Virus record (IMG/VR): IMGVR_UViG_3300044712_001626
Span: 1-39,794 of that record
DNA length: 39,794 nt
Direction: 5' to 3' (one strand)
DNA from: a virus
How positions within the stretch are numbered: position 1 is the first letter of the stretch; the number at the start of each line of letters is the position of its first letter. Positions 1 through 5,990 of this stretch are shown in pieces. Position numbers and translations under genes: made by a program. A model generated the notes under the pieces. It did no database searches and was not told where the DNA came from. It worked only from the letters and a program-made list of their open reading frames with translations.

Positions 1-185
1 AGACGAAGCAGGGCGTGACCGATGAGGACGCGCAGATCGTGACCGATATCAAGGATGGTCCGGTGACGCGCGCGGAATTCCGGTCGCTCCAGGGCGCGCT
101 CGTGAAGTCGCTGATTCGGCTGAAAAACCTCTTGGTCGAACTTGGGGAAGTCAAGGAACGGCTGCACGATCTGGAGAACGTATGA
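1..185 (+). CDS. 3' end of an unidentified early phage protein (partial)
   Basis: An open frame runs in from the left edge (codons from base 3) and stops with TGA at 183-185. About 60 residues are visible, and the last 30 are rich in Leu, Lys and Glu with a heptad-like pattern, so the C-terminus is probably a helical or coiled-coil segment. Its stop overlaps the ATG of the RusA-type gene (ATGA), which is the usual sign of one translationally coupled operon in this phage. The start lies outside the window and no family can be recognised. The codon bias matches its neighbours. Confidence 0.6.
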   Translation, partial: TKQGVTDEDAQIVTDIKDGPVTRAEFRSLQGALVKSLIRLKNLLVELGEVKERLHDLENV

Positions 186-628
186 GCTGGGAACATATCG
201 CTACCTTCGACGTCCAAGGAATCCCCAAAGCACAGCCGCGGCCGCGCGCTTTTTATAATAAGGCCCTCGGGAAAGCCCGCGTCTACGATTCCGGAACCGC
301 TGAGGCCTGGAAATCAGATATTGCCGTGGCGGCTCGCAGTCAGTTAGCGGATAAGCGCATCGATGGTCCGGTCCGCCTTTGCATCTCCTTCTACATGCCG
401 CGCCCTCTGGCGCTCGAAAAGAAAAGTTCTCCATCCGAAAATATCCCGCATATTAAAAAGCCGGACATCGACAACGTAGAGAAGGCCGTCCTAGATGCCC
501 TGACTGGCATAGGGGCATGGGTTGACGATAGCCAGGTTTGTGAAAAATACACGACGAAATACTACGTCGAGAAGGGGAAGCCTTCCGGCGCATTGATTCA
601 ACTTTTCGCGCTAAAGGGGGCAGCATGA
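182..628 (+). CDS. rusA: RusA-type Holliday junction resolvase
   Basis: The 148-residue product matches RusA endodeoxyribonucleases, which are small homodimers that cut four-way DNA junctions during phage recombination and before packaging. The N-terminal GIPKAQPRPR segment is typical. The acidic core is KPDIDN (residues 93-98), DALTG (105-109) and VDDSQV (114-119). By analogy with E. coli RusA, D95, D97 and D115 or D116 would bind the metal. The length is near the family norm of about 120-140. It is coupled by ATGA overlaps to the genes on both sides. Its position among replication and recombination genes fits debranching of replicating DNA. The family call is firm; activity is inferred from motifs. 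Confidence 0.93.
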   Translation: MSWEHIATFDVQGIPKAQPRPRAFYNKALGKARVYDSGTAEAWKSDIAVAARSQLADKRIDGPVRLCISFYMPRPLALEKKSSPSENIPHIKKPDIDNVEKAVLDALTGIGAWVDDSQVCEKYTTKYYVEKGKPSGALIQLFALKGAA

Positions 629-1167
629 ATTTTCAAGGGATCGCTCTAGGGCAGATCATCATTTCCGCGCAGAGCGAAATGCGCAAGGCTCAGGCTCAGC
701 TCGAAGTAGAAGAGAAAGGCCGCGAGGTCGCATCGCTCCAAGGGCATATTGCCGGGTACAAAGAAATCATCGCGAACGACGCCGCGCGGTTCCATCTCTC
801 CGAGTTCATGCTGGAAGATACCGGCGAGGAGCCCTTCAAGATCCCCGACCTGAGCGACGACGACCTGGAGACGATGCGCATGGACGTGGAGACGCTCACG
901 GCGCGCGAGGAATGGAAGGAAGTTCTCTCCAAGGTTGAGCTGAATATCGACAGCATGAAAAACTCTCTTCTCTACTGCGCCGAATCAACGCGCGACCTGG
1001 ACATCTGCCAGGGGAAATACAAGGGCCAAGAGATCTTCAAGTCTTTTTTCAACTCCGTCGAGTCCGAGGTTTCCCGCCGCGCGAAGGAGGCGGAGAAGAA
1101 ACGCAAGGCGCCATCCTTGTTCGACGAGAAGGGGAATGTCGTCGAGTTCGCGAACGCATCGAGCTAG
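625..1167 (+). CDS. Hypothetical early phage protein, helical
   Basis: This 180-residue protein starts at an ATG that overlaps the RusA stop (ATGA). It is highly charged and predicted helical by eye: residues 15-60 are rich in Glu, Lys and Gln, and residues 145-165 form a basic stretch containing RRAKEAEKKRK. There are no Cys clusters, membrane segments or nucleotide-binding motifs. The short coiled-coil-like make-up resembles many accessory replication or recombination proteins of phages, but no named family can be assigned. Context places it in the same early transcript as the resolvase. It is a real gene judging by its overlap, codon bias and length; its role is unknown. Confidence 0.75.
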   Translation: MNFQGIALGQIIISAQSEMRKAQAQLEVEEKGREVASLQGHIAGYKEIIANDAARFHLSEFMLEDTGEEPFKIPDLSDDDLETMRMDVETLTAREEWKEVLSKVELNIDSMKNSLLYCAESTRDLDICQGKYKGQEIFKSFFNSVESEVSRRAKEAEKKRKAPSLFDEKGNVVEFANASS

Positions 1168-1173
1168 GAAGCA

Positions 1174-1614
1174 ATGATCTTCACCGACTCCGACGCCCTG
1201 CGCATCATCGACGCCCGCGACGCGCAAATCTACACCTTGGCGCCTGCCGCGCGCGTCATAGCTGAGCGCTATCGTACGCTTCGGAAACGCTTCGCCCCCT
1301 ACGTCGTCGTCGCCGCGGCCATCTGCGCTGCCTGCATCGCCATGATGATCGGATTCATCGTCGTCCAGGACGCCAAGCCCATCGATGGTTGGCTGTCTCC
1401 CTTCGTCGTCTCCATCCCGGCAGAGGTGACCGTCCTCGGCGCCTATCCCGCGCCAACCGAAGCCGACGCCGACGCGATGGCGGTTTACGAGATCAAGCGG
1501 GTATCCGGTTACTACCTCAAGGCGGGGGAGTACGGCGAAGCATTGCTCGATCTCGGGCGGCCAGCGCTCTGGCAGGCGATCCCGAGGCGCAGGGTCATCG
1601 AGGCGGTGCCGTGA
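1174..1614 (+). CDS. Single-pass membrane protein, unknown function
   Basis: The ATG follows AGGAAG, an acceptable ribosome-binding site, seven bases after the previous stop. The 146-residue product has an N-terminal charged domain (about residues 1-41), one hydrophobic helix at about 43-65 (YVVVAAAICAACIAMMIGFI) and a C-terminal domain of about 80 residues. Arg and Lys are enriched just before the helix, predicting N-in, C-out topology. The TGA stop overlaps the GTG of the next gene. No family is recognised. A membrane protein in an early operon may act in superinfection exclusion or anchor replication, but nothing in the sequence decides this. Confidence 0.7.
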   Translation: MIFTDSDALRIIDARDAQIYTLAPAARVIAERYRTLRKRFAPYVVVAAAICAACIAMMIGFIVVQDAKPIDGWLSPFVVSIPAEVTVLGAYPAPTEADADAMAVYEIKRVSGYYLKAGEYGEALLDLGRPALWQAIPRRRVIEAVP

Positions 1615-1988
1615 AGGCGAAGATCGTTCTTTCCCAAGCCTTCGTCGTCGAAGCGAAAGACGCCGATATGGTCGCCTACGTGACGCGGAAATACGTCGCG
1701 CGATTTCCGACGATGGCCGGAATCGACGCGAAGGCAGGGTCCTGGAAGGCTGAGCCCTTCGATATTCTCGGAATCCATGTTGAGGAGGTCGCCGATGCCG
1801 AAGGACAACCAGGGGCCGTGGTCGAGGGACGAGATCATGGAAATGATCGACCTAGCGAAACAGGCGCGCCTCTCAACAAAAGATCAAATCATGATCGGGT
1901 ACATGCTGGAGAACTATCATTCGGCGGCGATGAGAGCGGAAGACGCGATACATCGGCTAACGAAGTAAAGGCGCTCGAGATTTTCTAG
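1611..1988 (+). CDS. Hypothetical protein; 3' half overlaps another gene
   Basis: A GTG start overlaps the preceding TGA (GTGA). The first 60 or so residues read like a normal protein (KIVLSQAFVVEAKDADMVAY onward, mixed alpha/beta). From about base 1795 the frame is shared with a second gene that has a better ribosome-binding site. In that half this frame gives a low-complexity Gly/Arg/Asp-rich tail that looks like a shadow translation. Either the two genes truly overlap for 174 bases, or a stop or frame was lost by mutation. The N-terminal half is supported by coupling and codon bias; the C-terminal half is doubtful. Confidence 0.5.
   Translation: MKAKIVLSQAFVVEAKDADMVAYVTRKYVARFPTMAGIDAKAGSWKAEPFDILGIHVEEVADAEGQPGAVVEGRDHGNDRPSETGAPLNKRSNHDRVHAGELSFGGDESGRRDTSANEVKALEIF
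1795..1968 (+). CDS. Small helical hypothetical protein (57 aa)
   Basis: ATG 1795 lies eight bases after AGGAGG (1782-1787), the best ribosome-binding site in this stretch, so this start is preferred over an in-frame ATG at 1777. The product is an amphipathic helical protein with the central segment EIMEMIDLAKQARLS and C-terminus AEDAIHRLTK. It overlaps the 3' half of the gene starting at 1611 in a different frame. Of the two frames, this one has the more protein-like composition. The function is unknown. Confidence 0.6.
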   Translation: MPKDNQGPWSRDEIMEMIDLAKQARLSTKDQIMIGYMLENYHSAAMRAEDAIHRLTK

Positions 1989-1991
1989 CGT

Positions 1992-2010
1992 CCGCGCCGC
2001 TTAAGCGCGG
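1992..2010 (+). other. Perfect 6-bp hairpin before the next gene
   Basis: CCGCGC (1992-1997) and GCGCGG (2005-2010) pair perfectly around a seven-base loop. The hairpin ends right before GAAAGGA, the ribosome-binding region of the gene starting at 2025. No T-run follows, so it is not a classical terminator. It could protect mRNA ends or tune translation of the membrane protein that follows. Confidence 0.4.
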
Positions 2011-2024
2011 GAAAGGATTCACGA

Positions 2025-2375
2025 GTGAAGAGGATCATCGGCTTCATGATCGTGTTGGCGTTGCTGATCGTCATCCCGGTCGCCGCGTCCCCGCCCATGG
2101 GACCGTACGTCGAAGGCGTTTCGCTTTCGGCCGTCTCCATGGATACCAGCATCGTCGCTTTCAAGGAGGCCCTCCCGGCCGTCTCAAGCACGTCGACCAA
2201 GGAATTGGCCGTCGCGTTCAAGCCCTACTACCTATACGCCACCGCGGCCACGTTGGCCGGCCTCATGTGCTTCTTCGTCGCCAACCATCTGTTAAGCCCG
2301 AAGAAGAGGGAATACTTGAGCCGGCGCATCGCCCGCATGACCTACAACGCTAGGGACCAGACCGCCGCGGCTTAG
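2025..2375 (+). CDS. Small membrane protein with N-terminal signal/anchor
   Basis: GTG 2025 follows AAAGGA. The 116-residue product begins with a basic pair and a hydrophobic segment (residues 4-21, ending near VAASPP) that reads as a signal peptide or signal anchor. A second hydrophobic helix at about 66-88 (YLYATAATLAGLMCFFVANH) is followed by a basic C-terminus with KKREYLSRRIARM, predicted to be cytoplasmic. The region between is probably extracytoplasmic. No family is recognised. It is the last gene before a 450-base non-coding island, so it may end the first early operon. Confidence 0.7.
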   Translation: MKRIIGFMIVLALLIVIPVAASPPMGPYVEGVSLSAVSMDTSIVAFKEALPAVSSTSTKELAVAFKPYYLYATAATLAGLMCFFVANHLLSPKKREYLSRRIARMTYNARDQTAAA

Positions 2376-2470
2376 GAAGATAAACGAATCGATCGAAAAT
2401 ATGGCCGATGAATCGGCCGGCCCCATAAGGGCATTGAAGCGGCCGTGCCTGTTGGCCTCCGGCCGAACTA

Positions 2471-2552
2471 GGGAGCGATAGCCGGCACGGGCCGGAACTT
2501 GGTGCACGAGTTGATCCGCGAGGATATGACGGTTCAAACCCGTCCGCTTCCA
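2471..2552 (+). ncRNA. tRNA-like element with a long variable arm, non-standard anticodon loop
   Basis: All the arms of a class II tRNA can be drawn in order. The acceptor is GGGAGCG (2471-2477) with CGCTTCC (2545-2551), 7 bp with one G-T. The D-arm is CCGG/CCGG around CACGGG (2482-2495). The anticodon arm is AACTT/GAGTT (2496-2512, one T-G) with loop GGTGCAC. The variable arm is ATCC-GCGA-GGAT (2514-2525). The T-arm is GACGG-TTCAAAC-CCGTC (2528-2544). Oddities are a four-base linker before the D-arm, no standard GG-A D-loop, and G instead of T at position 33. No CCA is encoded. The anticodon would read TGC, but Ala tRNAs are not class II. It is more likely a tRNA mimic or decayed tRNA than a working one. 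Confidence 0.45.
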
Positions 2553-2637
2553 GGTACCTGGTCGAAAGACCTGAGAGCCATGTTCTACCCACATAGCCGG
2601 CTGCGGTTCCCACTTTCGGATCGGGACAAAGAGGTAG

Positions 2638-2723
2638 CTGGCGACGCGATACCCTGGCGCGGGTCCAGGGATCATGGCAGCGTCCCGTATGCGCGAACTC
2701 CATCGCGCGGAGAGGGTAGCCAG
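2638..2723 (+). ncRNA. Three-way junction fold within the non-coding island
   Basis: CTGGC (2638-2642) pairs with GCCAG (2719-2723). Directly stacked on it, GACGC (2643-2647) pairs with GCGTC (2680-2684) and encloses the 6-bp hairpin CCCTGG/CCAGGG (2652-2670). A third helix, GCGCGA/TCGCGC (2691-2708), completes the junction. All helices are perfect Watson-Crick. Ordered nesting of four helices in 86 bases is hard to explain by base composition alone and is the best local evidence that this island makes a folded RNA. Confidence 0.45.
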
Positions 2724-2826
2724 GTAGGCGCCGGACTTCGTCTACCAATGGAGCCCAGAAGGCCGTCGACTCGGCCTCGCTGCAAGATCGGCCCATAGGG
2801 TCGAAATCAATCATGAAGGAGTGACC

Positions 2827-3060
2827 ATGCCGAAGTTGACCGAGAAGGAAAAGAAAGAGAAGGCGAAGGCCGCGAAAGAGCAGAAGGTCCGCAAGATCCT
2901 GGGCGAGGGGATTTTCCCAAGTGGCGCCAAGGACGCGCTCGAAGCGACCATCCAGAACTTCCTGGACGTGAAGCCGATGAAGGAAGCCAGGAAAAACATC
3001 ACGGCCCAGCTCAAAGCGCTCGACAAGGCCATCGCCGTTCTCAGCCCGCCCAAGGTCTAG
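2827..3060 (+). CDS. Small Lys-rich helical protein between two RNA islands
   Basis: ATG 2827 is chosen over a GTG at 2821 because AAGGAG (2815-2820) is correctly spaced only from the ATG. The 77-residue product starts MPKLTEKEKKEKAKAAKEQK, a strongly basic helix, followed by a more neutral helical part ending KALDKAIAVLSPPKV. No family is recognised. The gene is the only convincing CDS between 2376 and 3368 and is flanked by the structured island and the second tRNA-like element. A basic helical protein in this place might bind nucleic acid, possibly the neighbouring RNA; this is inference from position and charge only. Confidence 0.7.
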   Translation: MPKLTEKEKKEKAKAAKEQKVRKILGEGIFPSGAKDALEATIQNFLDVKPMKEARKNITAQLKALDKAIAVLSPPKV

Positions 3061-3084
3061 CATCACGCCGGGGGATCCCGGCAC

Positions 3085-3155
3085 GCCGAGATGGCCGAGC
3101 GGTTAGGCAGCGTGGTCAATGCGCGCTTAGGCGGGTTCGACTCCCGTGATCGGCT
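3085..3155 (+). tRNA. Degenerate tRNA, Leu-like CAA anticodon, variable arm missing
   Basis: The arms are visible in order. The acceptor GCCGA pairs with TCGGC (5 of 7 pairs; pairs 6 and 7 mismatch). The D-stem is GCC/GGC (3094-3096, 3106-3108) with a GG-containing loop of class II type. The anticodon stem is GCGTG/CGCGC (3110-3126) with loop GTCAATG, giving CAA at 3117-3119. The T-arm is GCGGG-TTCGACT-CCCGT (3131-3147). A Leu tRNA should have a long variable arm, but only four bases (3127-3130) sit there. No CCA is encoded. GATCGGC (3148-3154) can instead pair with GCTGATC just downstream. It is probably a decayed or repurposed phage tRNA. Confidence 0.5.
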
Positions 3156-3328
3156 TTAGCTGATCCGCCTTGAGCGGAAACAGTAAAGGGGCCCATTTAT
3201 ATGGACTCCGGCAATAAATGGCTCGCGACGGCGAGATCGTAAAACGGGGACGGGACCGAAGCCAAGCGGCCGCACCATCCCGGCGCATCGTAAGGCGCAG
3301 GCAGACCGGGCGCGGTCGGTAACTCCTT
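3156..3328 (+). ncRNA. Structured leader between tRNA-like element and terminator
   Basis: There is no gene here. Visible helices are TCCGC/GCGGA (3164-3178), CCATTTAT/ATAAATGG (3193-3221, 8 bp, 13-base loop), immediately followed by CTCGC-GACG-GCGAG (3222-3235), and GACCG-GGCG-CGGTC (3304-3317). The AT-rich 8-bp stem is notable because the surrounding sequence is GC-rich. With the tRNA-like element upstream and a T8 terminator downstream, the whole stretch 3085-3355 reads as one short non-coding transcript or a long regulatory leader. Confidence 0.4.
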
Positions 3329-3355
3329 GAGCCCGCGCTCGGCTGCCTTTTTTTT
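3329..3355 (+). terminator. Rho-independent-type terminator with T8
   Basis: GAGC-CCGC-GCTC (3329-3340) is followed by GGCTGCC and eight T residues (3348-3355). CTGCC (3343-3347) can also pair with GGCAG (3300-3304), closing a larger branched stem directly against the T-run, which is the better terminator geometry. It ends the non-coding RNA stretch, 13 bases before the next ATG, so it could also act as an attenuator for the genes from 3369 on. Confidence 0.65.
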
Positions 3356-3368
3356 GCGAAAGGGGATC

Positions 3369-3530
3369 ATGAAAGACATCCTAAATATCGTCCCGAACCC
3401 GCCGAAGCCGTCGCCCTCCTGCGTCGATCTAGTCCGCATCGATGCCCACCTTCACCGGGTGTCCTGTTCGTCGCGGGGCATGGTGACGACGGAGGAATGC
3501 GTCAAGTGCATGCAGAGGCGGAGGGGATGA
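3369..3530 (+). CDS. Small Cys-containing hypothetical protein (53 aa)
   Basis: ATG 3369 follows AAAGGGG at a suitable distance. The longer in-frame ATG at 3327 falls inside the terminator stem and is rejected. The product ends with CVKCMQRRRG and has two more Cys residues upstream (near residues 17 and 33), so a small zinc site is possible. Its TGA overlaps the ATG of the next gene (ATGA). No family is recognised. Confidence 0.55.
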   Translation: MKDILNIVPNPPKPSPSCVDLVRIDAHLHRVSCSSRGMVTTEECVKCMQRRRG

Positions 3531-4171
3531 TCGCGGCCCTTTTCGTCGAAACCAACGGCGCCTATTTTGGCATCCCGAACGTAGACCCATGGGACGAAGC
3601 GCGGGATGCTCGGCTCTACGATGGGCCTTGGCCGGTCGTCGCGCATCCGCCCTGCGCGCGCTGGTGTCGGCTCGCTGGCCTCGTCGAAGCGACCCGAGGG
3701 TACAAGAGAGGCGCCGATGGCGGATGCTTTGCTTCAGCCCTCGCGTCGGTTCGTAAATGGGGCGGCGTTCTCGAGCATCCAGCGTATTCGGCGGCCTTCG
3801 CGGCGCATGGGATAGCGGCTCCGACTGGGCCATGGCAACGGACGATAGAGGGCGGATGGGTTTGTCACATCGAGCAATGGCACTATGGCCATCTAGCGAA
3901 AAAGGCGACATGGCTTTATGCCTACGGGATCTATCCGCCGCCACTAAGATGGGGGATGACGCCGGACAACGCCGTGGTCGCCTATGTTTCGAGCGGCGGG
4001 GCTGATATCCATAGAGAGTTACCGGCCCTAGTTTCATGGTGCGGGAACCATACAAAGGTCGACGATGGGCGCAAGCGCCTAAGCGGAAAGGCCGCATCGG
4101 CTACTCCACAAGCCTTCCGTGACATCCTCATTGCTATGGCCGAATCGGCGCGCGTCGAGGTCGAGGCGTGA
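3527..4171 (+). CDS. Cytosine-methyltransferase-like phage protein
   Basis: The start is ATG 3527, which overlaps the previous stop and follows GGAGGGG. The 214-residue product contains AHPPCARWC (about residues 40-48), similar to motif IV of C5-cytosine methyltransferases, where PC carries the catalytic Cys. GGVLEHPAYS (about 80-89) resembles the ENV-type motif VI, and KKATWLYAYG (about 124-133) comes later. The usual N-terminal AdoMet motif (FxGxG) is missing; the protein begins with FVETNGAYFG instead. Proteins of this kind are common in phages and usually left unnamed. It may be an unusual methyltransferase, a nucleotide-modifying relative or a catalytically inactive paralogue. It is coupled to the helicase by GTGA. 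Confidence 0.6.
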   Translation: MIAALFVETNGAYFGIPNVDPWDEARDARLYDGPWPVVAHPPCARWCRLAGLVEATRGYKRGADGGCFASALASVRKWGGVLEHPAYSAAFAAHGIAAPTGPWQRTIEGGWVCHIEQWHYGHLAKKATWLYAYGIYPPPLRWGMTPDNAVVAYVSSGGADIHRELPALVSWCGNHTKVDDGRKRLSGKAASATPQAFRDILIAMAESARVEVEA

Positions 4172-5745
4172 TCCTCCGCAAGCACCAAGCCGAGATCGAA
4201 GCCCTGGCCTGGAGGATCCATGAGGGCGAGGCGATCACGAAGATCTACGCCGCAGTTACACCTGGCGGCGGGAAAAGCGCGCTTCCTCCGATCCTCTCTG
4301 ACATCCTCATCGGAGGGAATGCTTTCGATTCGATCGTTTGGGTCGTCCCCAGGAATTCCCTTCGCGACCAGGGCGAGGGAGACTTCGCCTCCTGGAGCCA
4401 GCGCGGGTTCAGGATCCGCGCGGCCGGGAACTCGGGCGATCCATTCAGAGGATACGCGGGCTACATCACCACCTACCAGGCCATCGTCGCAGATCCAGGA
4501 TTCCACCGGCGGGCGCTCCGCGGGCGCCGGTTCATTCTCTTCCTCGACGAACCCCATCACCGACTTCAGGGAGGGCCCTGGGATACCGCTATCGCTCCGC
4601 TAGAGGAAGCGGCTGGCCTGGTCGTCTATGCCTCCGGTACCTTCGCGCGTGGTGACGGGCAGGCTATTGCCGGGATCGATTACCAGGTCGGTCGGCCGGT
4701 CTTCTTGTGGCCGAACAAGGCCGCGGTCATCTACTCCCGCGGTGATGCGCTCCGGGAGGGCGCCATCGTCCCGGTGGAATTCCGATACCTGGACGGAAGG
4801 ACCGAATGGGAAGAGGAAGGGGGGCACCGCTCCGCCGGATCCTTGGCCGGGGGCGACTACGCCTCCCAAGCGCTCTTCACCGCGCTCCGGACCGAGTACG
4901 CCCTCGAGCTCCTGGACGAGACCGTCGCCGACTGGCGCCGCCACCGCGCCGCGGTCTATCCGGGGGCGAAGCTTTTGGTCGTCGCGCCGTCTATCGCCCT
5001 GGCCAAGACCTACCAGGACCACCTCCACCGTCGGAAAATAGACGCCTTGATTGCCACCTCTGACGATGACGCGGCGGCGCGCGAGGCGATCGCCCGCTTC
5101 AAGGGGCAGGCCCCGCCTGAAGTAGACGCCCTCGATAGCGTCGGGATGTGCTACGAAGGACTTTCAGTCCCTGCCGTCACCCATATCGCCTGCCTCACCC
5201 ATATCCGCTCGATCCCCTGGCTGGAGCAATGCTTTGCCCGCTCCAACCGCACCGCGCCAGGGAAGGTAGCCGGATTCGTCTATGGGCCTAACGACGAACG
5301 CTTTCGCGCCGCAATCGCCTCCATTGAGGCGGAGCAGGTCCAAGCCCTAAAGGACCGCGCTGAGCGCGAAGGCGGTACAGCCGGCGAGGAATCGGAGGGG
5401 CAGGGCGGGCAGGCCCGGAAGTGGATCCAGCCCTTGCGGTCGGAGGCGATCCGGCTGAGCGGCGGGACGTTCGAGCCGTTCGATGATCCGGAAGCGGCAT
5501 CCTATGAGACGGCCCGCCCCGACGGGGGCCTGACGCCCTCCGCGGCCGAGCACCTCCTCCGGAATCAGATCGCCCGTCATCTCGAGATCGTCCTGGGGCG
5601 GATGCGGCCGGGGTCGAAGGGGCCCATGTCGAAGATCCTTTTTCGGAAGCTCAAGGAGACGGTAGGAGGAAAGTCGCGGGAGGACTGCACGACGGAGGAG
5701 CTGGCCAGGCAGTGGGCCTGGCTTAAGGAGAAGTACCCGGTATGA
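4168..5745 (+). CDS. Superfamily 2 DNA/RNA helicase
   Basis: The GTG start overlaps the preceding TGA. The 525-residue protein shows SF2 motifs in order: Walker A TPGGGKS (31-37), motif Ia VVPRNSLRDQ (about 55-64), DEAH-type box DEPHH (127-131), motif III SGTF (156-159) and motif VI QCFARSNR (354-361) with the arginine fingers. The two RecA-like domains span about residues 1-180 and 235-390. The last 130 residues are an extension rich in Glu and Arg of unknown role. ATP-driven DNA unwinding or remodelling in phage replication or recombination is likely. It is the last gene of its operon, ending five bases before the convergent ribbon-helix-helix gene. Confidence 0.9.
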   Translation: MILRKHQAEIEALAWRIHEGEAITKIYAAVTPGGGKSALPPILSDILIGGNAFDSIVWVVPRNSLRDQGEGDFASWSQRGFRIRAAGNSGDPFRGYAGYITTYQAIVADPGFHRRALRGRRFILFLDEPHHRLQGGPWDTAIAPLEEAAGLVVYASGTFARGDGQAIAGIDYQVGRPVFLWPNKAAVIYSRGDALREGAIVPVEFRYLDGRTEWEEEGGHRSAGSLAGGDYASQALFTALRTEYALELLDETVADWRRHRAAVYPGAKLLVVAPSIALAKTYQDHLHRRKIDALIATSDDDAAAREAIARFKGQAPPEVDALDSVGMCYEGLSVPAVTHIACLTHIRSIPWLEQCFARSNRTAPGKVAGFVYGPNDERFRAAIASIEAEQVQALKDRAEREGGTAGEESEGQGGQARKWIQPLRSEAIRLSGGTFEPFDDPEAASYETARPDGGLTPSAAEHLLRNQIARHLEIVLGRMRPGSKGPMSKILFRKLKETVGGKSREDCTTEELARQWAWLKEKYPV

Positions 5746-5750
5746 AGGGG

Positions 5751-5918
5751 CTATTTAGCCGGGCCGTTCCTTGGCTTCCAGGACGGAACCCTACGCATAA
5801 CAGCCTCGTAGAGAAGCGTCTCGGCCATGTTGGAGCCGTTGCGGTTTTCCTTGGCGGCGAGCTCCTTGATCTTGTCCAGAAGCTCCTCCTCCAACCTGTA
5901 GGCCACCTGCTTAGTCAT
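5751..5918 (-). CDS. Ribbon-helix-helix (Arc/MetJ-like) repressor candidate
   Basis: The 55-residue product begins MTKQVAYRLEEELLDKIKEL, the beta strand plus helix A of a ribbon-helix-helix fold, followed by a turn (NRNGSN) and helix B (MAETLLYEAVMRR). Such proteins bind DNA as dimers through the paired strands. The ATG lies only seven bases after a perfect -10 box, so the mRNA is probably leaderless. An upstream in-frame ATG at 5948 sits inside the promoter and is rejected. It faces the helicase gene and is divergent from the operon starting at 6038. It probably represses itself and that operon. It could instead be an unpaired antitoxin, but no toxin gene is adjacent. Confidence 0.8.
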   Translation of the reverse strand: MTKQVAYRLEEELLDKIKELAAKENRNGSNMAETLLYEAVMRRVPSWKPRNGPAK

Positions 5919-5924
5919 CGGCCC

Positions 5925-5953
5925 ATTATACAGTGTCGTGCATTCCATGACAA
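5925..5953 (-). promoter_or_regulatory. Near-consensus sigma-70-type promoter for the RHH gene
   Basis: On the reverse strand TTGTCA (5953-5948) and TATAAT (5930-5925) are separated by exactly 17 bases. The expected start point falls at or next to the A of the RHH ATG at 5918, so the transcript should have no leader and no ribosome-binding site. Confidence 0.75.
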
Positions 5954-5990
5954 GAAGATAACACGGGGAAAAATAAATGTCAAACGAGCC

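Larger units (their letters stand above)
2376..2820 (+). ncRNA. Structured non-coding island, candidate large phage RNA
   Basis: No convincing gene occupies these 445 bases, although the rest of the phage is packed with overlapping genes. Perfect or near-perfect short helices tile the stretch: GGCCGA/TCGGCC (2403-2418, TGAA loop), GGTC-GAAA-GACC (2560-2571, a GNRA tetraloop), AGCC/GGCT enclosing ATGT/ACAT (2576-2602), a three-way junction (2638-2723), GGCCG/CGGCC (2761-2776) and CGGCCC/GGGTCG (2789-2803, one G-T pair). CCGTGCC (2443-2449) can also pair with GGCACGG (2484-2490), which competes with part of the tRNA-like fold at 2471-2552. Known large phage RNAs such as GOLLD and ROOL lie in similar places near tRNAs, but membership is not claimed. 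GC-rich DNA makes hairpins easily, so confidence is moderate. Confidence 0.5.

Noticed and set aside
2499-2798. Forward frame of 99 codons in the island
   Set aside because: No ribosome-binding site, Arg/Pro/Ser-rich shadow-like product, and it starts within the tRNA-like element.
2350-3084. Reverse-strand frame covering the non-coding island
   Set aside because: It reads through hairpins and overlaps the supported gene at 2827 antisense; composition is not protein-like and there is no ribosome-binding site.
5751-5918. Toxin-antitoxin pair with the RHH protein as antitoxin
   Set aside because: No adjacent small toxin frame exists; neighbours are a helicase and a separate divergent operon.
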